Part shown: positions 35,897-44,803 of the stretch, piece after piece
Numbering within the stretch: the first letter of the stretch is position 1
How the letters are laid out: every line of letters starts with the position of its first letter
Source: Pseudomonadota bacterium
Lineage (GTDB): Bacteria > Pseudomonadota > Gammaproteobacteria > Steroidobacterales > Steroidobacteraceae
DNA: 64,000 nucleotides
Assembly: GCA_016713725.1 (NCBI GenBank)
Contig: JADJOO010000003.1
Coordinates: forward strand, 186,001-250,000
Direction of reading: 5' to 3'
Notes under the pieces: generated by a model
Told to the model about the DNA's origin: nothing
What the model saw: only the letters and a program-made list of their open reading frames with translations
The model's database searches: none
Made by a program: the position numbers and the translations under genes

Positions 35897-36363
35897 AGAT
35901 TGAGTTCGTCGCCCATGGCGCGGACGAGATGCGGGCGTTCGGTGCGCGTCTCGCGCGGGCGCTGCTCGCCACGCCCGCAGCCGACCCGTTGCTGGTCACG
36001 CTCTCCGGCGAGCTGGGTGCCGGCAAGACGACGCTGGTGGGTGGATTCCTGGCAGAGCTGGGACACGTCGGTCCGGTCCGCAGCCCCACCTACACGTTGC
36101 TCGAGCCGTACCGATTGCAGGGACGCGACATCACGCACTGCGACCTGTATCGGATGCGTCACCCGGATGAGCTCGACGACCTTGGATTTCGCGACCTGCG
36201 GGGTGCGGGCTCGGTGCTGCTCGTGGAGTGGCCGGAGAGGGCCGAGGGCAGGCTCGGCGCAGCGGATCTGGCGCTGAAGTTGGACTACGCCGGTCCGGAT
36301 GCGCGCGCGCTCGCTGCCGAGGCGTGCTCGCGAGCGGGTCAGGCCGCGCTCGAGCGGCTCTGA
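35893..36363 (+). CDS. tsaE: tRNA threonylcarbamoyladenosine synthesis ATPase TsaE
   Basis: A 156-residue P-loop ATPase that works with TsaB/TsaD in t6A37 formation. Walker A is SGELGAGKTTLVGGFL; RSPTYTLLEPYRL, HCDLYRM and LLVEWPERA are the conserved YjeE motifs. Start ATG 35893 overlaps the nnr stop (ATGA). Confidence 0.93.
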   Translation: MKIEFVAHGADEMRAFGARLARALLATPAADPLLVTLSGELGAGKTTLVGGFLAELGHVGPVRSPTYTLLEPYRLQGRDITHCDLYRMRHPDELDDLGFRDLRGAGSVLLVEWPERAEGRLGAADLALKLDYAGPDARALAAEACSRAGQAALERL

Positions 36364-36400
36364 CAGTACCTGACAAACGTCCCGTATCTACATAATTTTA

Positions 36401-36430
36401 TTGAAATATCCGGTTCCGGCGCGGTAGATT
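36401..36430 (+). promoter_or_regulatory. Promoter for the amidase gene
   Basis: TTGAAA (36401-36406), an 18-base spacer and TAGATT (36425-36430) in an AT-rich patch. The -10 ends seven bases before ATG 36438 and no ribosome site lies between, which suggests a leaderless transcript for the amidase and possibly mutL downstream. Confidence 0.55.
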
Positions 36431-36437
36431 ACGCGCC

Positions 36438-37781
36438 ATGCTGACTCGGAGACCCCGCTCGACCGTTCTGCGACTTGCCTGGGTGGCGCTCTCGTTGGCC
36501 TGGTCGCCCGCGTGGGCGAGCCCTGCACGCGTCAACGACGTCAGGTTGTGGTCCGGTCCGGAAGGCACCCGGCTCGTGATCGATTTGTCGGCGCCCGTCG
36601 AGTACGACGTCTTTGTTCTCGACGACCCCGACCGTATCGTCGTCGATCTGGCGAACACGACTCTGCCTGCAAACGAGAAGCTTCCGCCTGGACAGGGCCC
36701 GGTGAAATCTTTGCGTACAGGTCTGCAGCAAGGGCATGGCTTGCGCTTCGTGCTCGACGTGACCGAGGCGCTGAAGCCGCGCAGCTTCGTGGTCGGTCCC
36801 GATGGCAGCGCCGGGCACCGCCTCGTCGTCGAACTGCCGGGCTCGCCTGTGGTCGTTGCTGCGCCGATGAATGCCGCGCGCACCCCGCCTGCGGGCAACG
36901 AGGTGCTCGCCATGGTCGCCGAGACCTCGCGTGCAGTGGCTGCGCCCGTCGTGCCAAAGGTTACCGAGCCGACTCCGTTGCCGACCAGGGTGGCGAGTCC
37001 GGCCGTCAAAGGCCGCGACCTGGTCATCGCCATCGACGCGGGCCACGGCGGCCAGGATCCCGGCGCGATCGGCCGTGGCGGCACCCGCGAGAAAGACGTC
37101 ACGCTCGCGATCGCCCGCAAGCTCGCGGCAGAAATCAACGCCGAAGACGGCATGAAAGCCGTCCTGATCCGGGAAGGCGACTACTTCATCACCCTTGGCG
37201 GCCGCACACGCAAGGCGCGAAGCCTCGGCGCCGACATGTTCGTCTCGATTCACGCCGACTCCGTGCAGAACCGTGCCGTGAGCGGTTCGTCGGTCTACGT
37301 GTTGTCGCTGCGTGGCGCCAGCGACGAGGCGGCGAAGTGGCTGGCGGACTCCGAAAACGCAGCCGACCTGAAGGGTGGGGTGTCGCTCGTCGAGAGCGAC
37401 GACGTGCTGGCGTCGGTATTGCTCGACGTAACGCAGAAAGAATCGATCAGCGACAGCGTCGAGGCGGCCGATAGCGTCCTGACCGCGCTGCGCGGAGTAA
37501 GCAATACGCATGGGACGCCGCGTGTCCGGCACGCGGGCTTCATCGTGCTGAAGTCGCCGGACATCCCTTCGATGCTGGTCGAGACGGCTTTCATTTCCAA
37601 CGCGGCGGACGAACGTCGCCTGCGTGACGCCAAGCACCAGGCACGGATTGCCGCGGCAGTGCGCACGGGCGTGCGCAACTACTGGTACGACAACCCGCCG
37701 CCCGGCTCGAAACTCGCAGCCATCGTGGCTGCGCAGCGAGGCGGCACGGCGGACGCCGGCACGGCCGTCGCAGGACGCTGA
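36438..37781 (+). CDS. N-acetylmuramoyl-L-alanine amidase with AMIN domain
   Basis: A 447-residue periplasmic cell-separation hydrolase of the AmiB/AmiC type. A signal peptide (LAWVALSLAWSPAWA) is followed by an AMIN domain at ~30-135 (VNDVRLWSGPEGTRLVIDLS) that would direct it to the septum, a linker, and the Amidase_3 domain from ~190 (IAIDAGHGGQDPGAIG with zinc histidine, TREKDVTLAIARKL, FVSIHADS, LVETAFISNAADERRL with the catalytic glutamate). It ends shortly after the catalytic domain, so the LysM domain of E. coli AmiB is absent. In position it matches amiB between tsaE and mutL. Confidence 0.92.
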   Translation: MLTRRPRSTVLRLAWVALSLAWSPAWASPARVNDVRLWSGPEGTRLVIDLSAPVEYDVFVLDDPDRIVVDLANTTLPANEKLPPGQGPVKSLRTGLQQGHGLRFVLDVTEALKPRSFVVGPDGSAGHRLVVELPGSPVVVAAPMNAARTPPAGNEVLAMVAETSRAVAAPVVPKVTEPTPLPTRVASPAVKGRDLVIAIDAGHGGQDPGAIGRGGTREKDVTLAIARKLAAEINAEDGMKAVLIREGDYFITLGGRTRKARSLGADMFVSIHADSVQNRAVSGSSVYVLSLRGASDEAAKWLADSENAADLKGGVSLVESDDVLASVLLDVTQKESISDSVEAADSVLTALRGVSNTHGTPRVRHAGFIVLKSPDIPSMLVETAFISNAADERRLRDAKHQARIAAAVRTGVRNYWYDNPPPGSKLAAIVAAQRGGTADAGTAVAGR

Positions 37782-37843
37782 TTCCCGTCGCTTTGCTATG
37801 CTCGCGCACCCGGCGCGAGCCGCCATGACTCTCCCCGTCCTCC

Positions 37844-39691
37844 ATGCCGATCCGGGTCCTGCCCGAGCAACTCGTTCACCAGATCGCTGCCGGCGAGGTG
37901 GTCGAGCGCCCGGCGTCCGTGATCAAGGAACTGGTCGAGAACAGCCTCGATGCCGGCGCGCTGGCGATCGACATCGAAGTGGAGAAGGGGGGTGCCGAGT
38001 TGTGCCGCGTGCGCGACGATGGCACGGGGATCGCCGCCGACGAGCTGCTGCTGGCGCTCGCCCGGCACGCGACCAGCAAGATCGGCAGCATCGATGATCT
38101 CGAGGCAGTGCGCACGCTGGGCTTTCGCGGCGAGGCATTGCCGAGCATTGCGTCGGTTGCGCGCATGCGGATGATCTCGCGCCCGCGCGCAGCCGATACG
38201 GCGCACATGGTTGCCGCAGTCGACGGCGCCTTGACGGGACCCGCCCCGCACCCGCATCCACACGGCACGACAGTCGAGGTTCGCGACCTGTTCTTCAACG
38301 TGCCCGCGCGGCGGAAATTCCTGCGTTCCGAGCGCACGGAGCTGTCGCAGATCGAGCGGCTCGTCGAGCGGCTCGCGCTGAGTCGCTTCGACGTTGGTTT
38401 CCGGCTCTCGTCCGCGCGCAAGGTGCTCGCCGATCATCCGCCGGCACGCGACGAGCGTTCGCGCGACGCGCGTGTGGCTGCGATGCTGGGTGACGACTTC
38501 ATCTCCAACGCAATGAAGCTCGACCACGAAGGGTCGGGCATGCGGCTGCACGGCTGGTTCTGTCTGCCGACGTATGCGCGCAGCCAGGCCGACCAGCAGC
38601 ACTTCTTCCTCAATGGCCGGCCGCTGCGCGACAAGCTCATCGCCAGCGCGGTGCGGCTCGCGTATCGCGACGTGCTGTTTCATGGCCGCCATCCCGCGTA
38701 CGTGCTGTTCCTGGAGATGGACCCCGCGCGCGTCGACGTGAACGCGCACCCGCAGAAACTCGAGGTGCGATTCCGCGAGCCCGGACTGATCCACGATTTC
38801 CTGTTTCGCACGCTCGAACGCGCGCTCGCCGAAACGCGGCCGACCCAGTCCGCAGCGGACTCGATCCCCGCCGCCCGCGCCGACTGGTCACTTCCTGGAA
38901 CAGCAGATCTGGATTGGTCACGCGCAAGCGCAAACGATGTACGTGACTCCGCCGCGGCGCACCGCGGCTTTCCGACTAACCCCTATCCCCTATCCCCTAA
39001 CCCCTCGGCGGCAGGCGGACAGTCCTCGGCGACGGACATGTATCGCGCGTTTGACCAGGTGCGCGAAATCGCAGCTACTGACGCCGCCGCCGCCGCCGCG
39101 ACCGCCGCCGAACATCCCCTGGGCTACGCCATCGCGCAGCTGCACGGGGTCTACATCCTCGCGCAGGCACAAGGTGGCCTCGTCCTGGTCGACATGCATG
39201 CCGCGCACGAGCGCACCACGTACGAGCGGCTGAAGGCATCGATGCAGTCCGAGCGCCTGCCGGCACAGCCGCTGCTGGTGCCGATCGCGGTCCAGGTCGC
39301 GGTCGCCGACGCGGATGAGGCGGAATCGCATGCCGAGTTGTTCTCGAGCCTCGGGCTCGAAATCGATCGCAGCGGGCCCGCGCAACTGCTGGTGCGATCG
39401 ACGCCGGCACTGCTGCCCAACATCGATCCCGCCACCTTGCTGAAGGACATGATTGCGGACCTGCGTGAGCAGGGAAGTGCCGCGACGACGGCGGCCTTCG
39501 ACCGCGCGCTCGGCACCATGGCCTGCCACCAGGCCGTCCGCGCCAACCGCCGGCTGACCGTTGCCGAAATGAATGCGCTGCTCCGGGCAATGGAGCAGAC
39601 CGTGCGCAGTGATCAATGCGTGCACGGACGTCCTACCTGGTCGTTCGTCAGCATGGACGACCTCGACCGGCTGTTCCTGCGCGGCAGGTGA
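37844..39691 (+). CDS. mutL: DNA mismatch repair protein MutL
   Basis: A 615-residue ATPase that couples MutS recognition to strand incision. Start ATG 37844 (MPIRVLPEQLVHQIAAGEVVERP). The GHKL ATPase has ELVENSLDAGA, RDDGTGI and GFRGEALPSIASVA. After a linker (~340-430), the C-terminal domain has VLVDMHAAHERTTYERLK, which fits the DxHA-x2-E-x4-E metal motif of MutL endonucleases, missing in E. coli. ACHQAVRANRRL and CVHGRPTW are the other nuclease-domain motifs. Residues ~376-388 are encoded by an in-frame copy of the CCCCTAA-type repeat. Confidence 0.95.
   Translation: MPIRVLPEQLVHQIAAGEVVERPASVIKELVENSLDAGALAIDIEVEKGGAELCRVRDDGTGIAADELLLALARHATSKIGSIDDLEAVRTLGFRGEALPSIASVARMRMISRPRAADTAHMVAAVDGALTGPAPHPHPHGTTVEVRDLFFNVPARRKFLRSERTELSQIERLVERLALSRFDVGFRLSSARKVLADHPPARDERSRDARVAAMLGDDFISNAMKLDHEGSGMRLHGWFCLPTYARSQADQQHFFLNGRPLRDKLIASAVRLAYRDVLFHGRHPAYVLFLEMDPARVDVNAHPQKLEVRFREPGLIHDFLFRTLERALAETRPTQSAADSIPAARADWSLPGTADLDWSRASANDVRDSAAAHRGFPTNPYPLSPNPSAAGGQSSATDMYRAFDQVREIAATDAAAAAATAAEHPLGYAIAQLHGVYILAQAQGGLVLVDMHAAHERTTYERLKASMQSERLPAQPLLVPIAVQVAVADADEAESHAELFSSLGLEIDRSGPAQLLVRSTPALLPNIDPATLLKDMIADLREQGSAATTAAFDRALGTMACHQAVRANRRLTVAEMNALLRAMEQTVRSDQCVHGRPTWSFVSMDDLDRLFLRGR
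38971..39006. repeat. Telomere-like repeat, single C-rich arm inside mutL (copy B)
   Basis: TCCGACTAACCCC followed by TATCCCC, TATCCCC and TAACCCC units matches the right arms of the intergenic elements at 33278, 46165 and 54162. Here it is translated in frame as FPTNPYPLSPNPS in the low-complexity linker of MutL. There is no matching G-rich arm nearby. Confidence 0.8.
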
Positions 39692-39702
39692 GTACGCGCG
39701 CA

Positions 39703-40661
39703 ATGGCATCGACGACGCCCCCGACGCCGTCGGACTGATGGGGCCGACGTGCACGGGCAAGACCGCGCTGGCCCTGCAGCTGGCCCGGCGTTTTCCGCTC
39801 GAGATCGTCAGCGTCGATTCGGCGCTGGTCTATCGGGGCATGGACATCGGCACGTCGAAGCCGTCGGCGGCCGAACGCGCGGCCGTGCCGCATCACCTCA
39901 TCGACATCTGCGACCCATCGGATCCGTATTCCGTCGGACGATTCCTGCGCGACGCCCTCCAGTGCATCGCCGAGATTCGCGCCCGCGGGCGGGTCCCGCT
40001 GCTGGTGGGCGGCACGATGCTTTACTACCGCGCACTCACCCACGGGCTCGCGCCGTTGCCCGCAGCTGACCCGCAGGTGCGTGCCGCCCTGGACCTGGTC
40101 GCGCAAGCGACCGGCTGGCCCGCCATGCACGCCGAACTCGCCGAGCGCGACCCGGTCGCGGCGAGCCGGATTCAACCGGCGGATGCCCAGCGAATCCAGC
40201 GGGCGCTCGAAGTCCTGCAGCTCACCGGCGAACGACTGTCAGACCTGCAGCAGCAGTCCGAACCCCCTGCGGTCCGTCTCGCGCGGTTCGCCCTGCTGCC
40301 CGTTTCGCGGCCGGAGCTGTACGTCCGGATCAATGCGCGATTCGACCAGATGGTCGTGGCCGGACTGGTGGACGAGGTCAGGTCGCTGCGGGCCCGGGGC
40401 GACCTCGATCCGGACCTGCCCAGCCTGCGGGCCGTGGGTTACCGCCAGATCTGGCAATATCTCGCCGGCGAGTGCAGCCTGGAGCAGGCCGTAGCCGCCG
40501 CCCGGCAGGCGACCCGCAACCTGGCCAAGCGTCAACTGACGTGGCTCCGTGGCGATCCGGCCATCGCCTGGGTGCCGTCCCTTGCAGAACCTGATCTCGT
40601 CCCGATATACGACGCCGTGACCAGTGCGGCTGGAAAAATTGGCGCAAAATCCCTGTGCTAG
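39703..40661 (+). CDS. miaA: tRNA dimethylallyltransferase (frameshift in C run at 39718-39722)
   Basis: Transfers dimethylallyl to A37 of tRNAs reading U-initial codons. From GLMGPTCTGKTALAL (P-loop; a cysteine where most have A/S) the protein is normal: VSVDSALVYRGMDIGTSKP, PHHLIDICDP, GRVPLLVGGTMLYYRAL, DAQRIQRALEV, LRAVGYRQ and RQLTWLR. The frame has no good start of its own; ATG 39703 is in another frame and joins correctly if the run of five C at 39718-39722 were six, giving MASTTPPDAVGLMGPT. The start lies 12 bases after mutL. The annotation assumes an indel error; otherwise ATG 39738 is the only late alternative. Confidence 0.88.
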
Positions 40662-40766
40662 ACTGGCCTTGTTCTTGCTGGGGGCCTGGGGCGCCCAGGC
40701 GGGCCGTTTCACGGAAGAAGCTTTGCAGGAACGGACGGCACCAGAGAAAAAAAGGAGACGATAAAA

Positions 40767-41027
40767 ATGGCCAAGGGCCAGTCCCTGCAGGATCCTTTCC
40801 TGAACGCTCTGCGCAAGGAGCGAATCCCTGTTTCCATCTATCTGGTCAACGGCATCAAGCTGCAGGGCCAGATCGACTCGTTCGACCAGTTCGTGGTCCT
40901 GCTGCGCAACAGCGTGAGCCAGATGGTCTACAAGCACGCAATCTCGACGATCGTGCCGGCCCGCAACGTGCGTCTGCCGGCGGGCGATGATGACCTGCCG
41001 CCGCTCGAGGACGCCCCCGCGGGCTGA
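40767..41027 (+). CDS. hfq: RNA chaperone Hfq
   Basis: An 86-residue Sm-like hexamer subunit. AAGGAG at 40752-40757 precedes ATG 40767. Sm1 motif: SLQDPFLNALRKERIPVSIYLVNGIKLQGQIDSFDQFVVLL; Sm2: QMVYKHAISTIVP with the YKHA motif. The C-terminal tail is short and acidic (DDDLPPLEDAPAG). A -10-like TAGACT at 40659-40664 overlaps the miaA stop and may be part of a promoter. It acts with small RNAs in post-transcriptional control. Confidence 0.97.
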   Translation: MAKGQSLQDPFLNALRKERIPVSIYLVNGIKLQGQIDSFDQFVVLLRNSVSQMVYKHAISTIVPARNVRLPAGDDDLPPLEDAPAG

Positions 41028-41053
41028 GCCGGTTCAGGCGAGGACAGGGAGCA

Positions 41054-42400
41054 TTGTTCGAAAGGCCGGCCAGCGGCGAACGCGCGATCCTAGTCTGTGT
41101 GGGGCTCGGTCGAGCCCCTGAACCCGATCGCGTCGAGGAGTTTGGCGCGCTCGCGCGTTCGGCAGGCGCACAGGTGCTGGAAGTGCTGGCACCCACACGC
41201 AAGTCCGCCGATCCCCGCTTCCTGATCGGGTCCGGCAAGGTCGAGGAACTGCGAGCACGCGTCGCAGCGCTCGACGCTGATCTCGTCGTCATCGACGGCG
41301 CGCTGAGTCCCAGCCAGGAACGCAATCTCGAGAAGGAGCTGCAGTGCCGAGTGCTCGACCGCAGCGGCCTGATCCTCGACATCTTTGCGCAACGCGCGCG
41401 GACGTTCGAAGGCAAATTGCAGGTCGAACTGGCGCAGCTGCAGCACATGTCCACGCGACTGGTGCGCGGCTGGACCCACCTCGAGCGCCAGCGCGGCGGT
41501 GGCATCGGGCTGCGCGGACCGGGTGAAACCCAGCTCGAAACCGACCGCCGCCTGATCGGCAAGCGCATCAAGACCCTCAACGATCGCATCGAAAAGGTGC
41601 TCCAGCAGCGTGAAACCACGCGACAGGAGCGCAAGCGGCAGGAAGTGCCGACGATCGCGCTCGTCGGTTACACCAACGCCGGCAAGTCGACCCTGTTCAA
41701 TCGCCTCACGCGCTCCGACGCGTATGCAGCCGACCAGTTGTTCGCGACGCTCGATCCGACGGTGCGCCGCCTGCACCTGGCGCCGGGCCTCGAGACCGCG
41801 CTCGCCGATACCGTCGGGTTCGTGCGCGACCTGCCTCATGAGCTTGTCGCTGCATTCCGTTCGACGTTGCAGGAGGCGCGCGAAGCCGACCTGCTGCTGC
41901 ACGTCATCGATGCGTCCGATCCCGAGCGCAGCGACCGCATCGCGCAGGTCGACGACGTGCTGGCGTCAATTGGCGCGCAGGGCGTGCGGCAAATTGCCGT
42001 TTACAACAAGATCGACCGTACGGGCGAACCGCCGCGGTCGGAAACGGGCGAAGACGGTCGCATCGACCGGGTCTGGCTCTCGGCGCACAATGGCCTGGGG
42101 CTCGACCTGCTGCTGCAGGCGCTGCATCAAGCGCTCGGCGCCGACCTCTGCCGGTGTACCCTGCGCCTTCCGCCCCAGGCTGGACGCGCCAGGGCCCGGC
42201 TCTTCGCGGCGGGAGCGGTCATTTCGCACAAGACCCTGGCGGACGGCGTCGTCGAGGCCGAGATCAGCCTGCGCCGGCAGGACCTCGAACGAATCTGCCG
42301 TGAGGACGGGATCGAGTTGCCAACGACAAACGAGCCTTGTGCCGACGAGAGTCGGTTTCTACAATCCAACCAGTCTTTGGCGACCCGGGGTGCGGCATGA
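41054..42400 (+). CDS. hflX: Ribosome-associated GTPase HflX
   Basis: A 448-residue GTPase that splits stalled ribosomes. The start is TTG 41054, with an AGGA/GGGAG purine stretch at 41041-41051. The N-terminal HflX domain has DPRFLIGSGKVEEL and a coiled GGGIGLRGPGETQLETDRR segment. The G domain has G1 GYTNAGKSTLFN, G3 DTVGFVRDLPHELVAAF, G4 YNKID and G5-like LSAHNGLGLD. It begins 26 bases after hfq and is followed closely by hflK. Confidence 0.95.
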   Translation: MFERPASGERAILVCVGLGRAPEPDRVEEFGALARSAGAQVLEVLAPTRKSADPRFLIGSGKVEELRARVAALDADLVVIDGALSPSQERNLEKELQCRVLDRSGLILDIFAQRARTFEGKLQVELAQLQHMSTRLVRGWTHLERQRGGGIGLRGPGETQLETDRRLIGKRIKTLNDRIEKVLQQRETTRQERKRQEVPTIALVGYTNAGKSTLFNRLTRSDAYAADQLFATLDPTVRRLHLAPGLETALADTVGFVRDLPHELVAAFRSTLQEAREADLLLHVIDASDPERSDRIAQVDDVLASIGAQGVRQIAVYNKIDRTGEPPRSETGEDGRIDRVWLSAHNGLGLDLLLQALHQALGADLCRCTLRLPPQAGRARARLFAAGAVISHKTLADGVVEAEISLRRQDLERICREDGIELPTTNEPCADESRFLQSNQSLATRGAA

Positions 42401-42477
42401 CGGCCGACGCCCGCAAGCAACGCCCGGGATTCGCTTTCAAGTCCCTGAAAAACCAAGCATCCGGAGCACTCCCACCC

Positions 42478-43659
42478 ATGGCCTGGAACGACCCGGGCAA
42501 GAATCGCAATCCCTGGGGCAACCGCCCCGACAAGGGAGCGGCCGACCTTGACGAGGCCCTGCGCAACTTGCAACGCAAACTGTCCCAGATGTTCGGGGGC
42601 AAAGGTGGTGGCGGCGACGACGGCGGCCGCGACGGCGGCAGCGGTGGCTTCGGCGGTGGCAGCAATGTCATGCGTGGTTTCGGCTTCAGCACGGTCGCGC
42701 TGGTGCTGGTCGGGGTCTGGGCGCTGACTGGCTTCTACGTGGTCGACGCCGCCGAACGCGGCGTGGTCACGCGCTTCGGCCGGTTCGTCTCGGCGACTGA
42801 ACCTGGCCTGCGCTGGCACGTGCCGTGGCCCGTCGAGGCGCGTCAGATCGTCAACGTCGAGACCGTCGAGGGCGTGACCGACCAGACGCGCATGCTCACG
42901 TCGGACGAAAACCTCGTCGACATCAACATCGCCGTGCAGTACCGGCGTGCCGAGCCGGTGGCGTACGCGTTCAACGTGCGCGATCCCGACCAGACGCTGA
43001 AGGAAGTCGCCGAGAGCGCCATCCGCGAGATCGTCGGTCGCAGCCAGCTCGACTTCGTGCTCGAGCAGGGCCGCCAGGAAATCACGGCCAAGACCAAGGA
43101 ACTGATCCAGCGCACGCTCGATGCCTACAAGACCGGCATCGAGGTGACGACGGTCAACCTGCAGGGTGTCAGCGTGCCGGAGCAGGTCCAGAGTTCGCAG
43201 CGCGACGCCATCAAGGCACGCGAAGACCGCGAGCGCCTGGCCCTGGAGGCGCAGGCCTACGCCAACGACATCCTGCCGAAAGCCAAGGGCTCGGCCGCGC
43301 GGCAATCGGAGGATGCAGCCGCCTACAAGGCCCGCATCGTCGCCGACGCCGAAGGTGAAGCGCAGCGCTTCACGCAGCTCCTGGCGAGCTACCTGCGAGC
43401 GCCCGCCGTAACGCGCCAGCGCCTGTACTTCGAAACCCTGGAAGTGGTGTTGGGCAACACCAACAAAGTGCTGGTCGACACCAAAGGCACTGGCAACATG
43501 ATCTACCTGCCGCTCGATAAGCTCACCGAGGGTCGCACCCGCACACTGACGCTCGACGAACAGCGCCAGGTGCCTGACACTGTCCAGCCCCGGGCCGAGG
43601 CTGGGGCCGCACCGGTCGAGGTTGTGCCCGACGCGAGCCGCGAGCGGGGGGCACGCTGA
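42478..43659 (+). CDS. hflK: FtsH protease modulator HflK
   Basis: A ~393-residue membrane-anchored SPFH/prohibitin protein that with HflC cages FtsH. Start ATG 42478 (MAWNDPGKNRNPWGNRP) matches the usual N-terminus; an in-frame ATG at 42397 overlapping hflX is less likely. A glycine-rich segment (~40-60) precedes a single helix (GFSTVALVLVGVWALTGFYVV) and the SPFH domain (ERGVVTRFGRF...GLRWHVPWP), then a coiled EAQAYANDILPKAKG region. It overlaps hflC by one base. Confidence 0.95.
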   Translation: MAWNDPGKNRNPWGNRPDKGAADLDEALRNLQRKLSQMFGGKGGGGDDGGRDGGSGGFGGGSNVMRGFGFSTVALVLVGVWALTGFYVVDAAERGVVTRFGRFVSATEPGLRWHVPWPVEARQIVNVETVEGVTDQTRMLTSDENLVDINIAVQYRRAEPVAYAFNVRDPDQTLKEVAESAIREIVGRSQLDFVLEQGRQEITAKTKELIQRTLDAYKTGIEVTTVNLQGVSVPEQVQSSQRDAIKAREDRERLALEAQAYANDILPKAKGSAARQSEDAAAYKARIVADAEGEAQRFTQLLASYLRAPAVTRQRLYFETLEVVLGNTNKVLVDTKGTGNMIYLPLDKLTEGRTRTLTLDEQRQVPDTVQPRAEAGAAPVEVVPDASRERGAR

Positions 43660-44528
43660 TGCCAAACCGTGGATACCTGCCGTTGATCCTGGTTGGCGCT
43701 GCCCTGCTGCTGTTCTCGATGGCCGCATTCACCGTGCGCGAAACCGAGCTTGCGCTCAAGTTCCGCTTCGGCGAGATCGTGCGCGCCGACTACAAGCCCG
43801 GCCTGCATTTCCTGACGCCGTTCGTGAACAACGTGATCAAGTTCGACCGGCGGATCCTCACGGAGGATTACCCGGCCGAACAGTTCCTGACCAGCGAAGG
43901 CAAGATCCTGCGCATCAACTTCTTCGTGAAGTGGCGCATCAGCGATGTCTCGCGCTTCTACACGTCCACCTCGGGTGGCAGCGAGGAAGTCGCGAACCGT
44001 CGGCTCGGTGAAATCATCAAGGACGGCATCAAGACCGTCATCGCGCGCCGCACGATCCAGCAGGTGGTGGCGGCGGACCGCAGCGAGTTCCTCGGCGAAG
44101 TGCTCGAGATTGCCGGCAAGAACGTCGGCAACCTGGGCATCTCGCTGGTCGACGTGCGCGTGAAGAACATCGAGTTGCCGGAAGAGGTCAGCGAGTCGGT
44201 GTTCAACCGCATGCGGCAGGACTTCGCGCGCCAGGCGGCGCAGCTTCGAGCCGAAGGTTCCGCGGTGTCGGAACAGACGCGAGCCGAGGCGGATCGTCAG
44301 CGCACGGAAATCCTGGCCAACGCCTACCGCGAGGCCGAGATCATCAAGGGCCAGGGCGACGCGGCGGCGGCCGACATCTACGGCAAGGCGTACGGCGCGA
44401 ACCCCGAGTTCTTCGCTTTCCACCGCTCGTTGCAGGCGTACCGCCGGTCCCTGGGCAAGCAGGGCGACGTGCTCGTGCTCGCCCCGGACGGCGAGTTCTT
44501 CGATTACCTGAAGCAATCCGGGCGCTGA
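43659..44528 (+). CDS. hflC: FtsH protease modulator HflC
   Basis: A 289-residue SPFH partner of HflK. The N-terminal helix (LPLILVGAALLLFSMAAFTV) acts as membrane anchor, followed by VRETELALKFRFGEIVR, KPGLHFLTPFVNNVIKFDRR and the C-terminal RADRQRTEILANAYREAEIIKGQGDA helix. Start ATG 43659 overlaps the hflK stop (TGATG). Confidence 0.95.
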   Translation: MPNRGYLPLILVGAALLLFSMAAFTVRETELALKFRFGEIVRADYKPGLHFLTPFVNNVIKFDRRILTEDYPAEQFLTSEGKILRINFFVKWRISDVSRFYTSTSGGSEEVANRRLGEIIKDGIKTVIARRTIQQVVAADRSEFLGEVLEIAGKNVGNLGISLVDVRVKNIELPEEVSESVFNRMRQDFARQAAQLRAEGSAVSEQTRAEADRQRTEILANAYREAEIIKGQGDAAAADIYGKAYGANPEFFAFHRSLQAYRRSLGKQGDVLVLAPDGEFFDYLKQSGR

Positions 44529-44556
44529 CCGCAGCGCCCGGCAACGCTGCTCGTCG

Positions 44557-44754
44557 ATGAACTGGAACGACCTGTGGGCGGCCTTCGCCTTGTACCTGGT
44601 GCTGGAAGGCGTCCTGCCGTTCCTGAATCCGGGAGCTGCCAAGCGCGCCCTGTTCACGATGTCGCAGTTGGACGAGCGCATGTTGCGCAGGATCGGCCTG
44701 GGCAGCATGATCGCAGGTTGCGTCGTGCTTTTTCTGGTGCGCGGGGGCGGCTGA
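44557..44754 (+). CDS. DUF2065 family small membrane protein
   Basis: A 65-residue protein with two helices (WAAFALYLVLEGVLPFLNP and GLGSMIAGCVVLFLVRGGG). This is the YjeT-like DUF2065 protein that habitually sits between hflC and purA. Function unknown; possibly tied to the HflKC/FtsH membrane complex by position. Confidence 0.88.
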   Translation: MNWNDLWAAFALYLVLEGVLPFLNPGAAKRALFTMSQLDERMLRRIGLGSMIAGCVVLFLVRGGG

Positions 44755-44803
44755 ACTGCTCCCGGGCACTAGTCACTAATCACTGGTCACCAGTCACTTC
44801 CAA

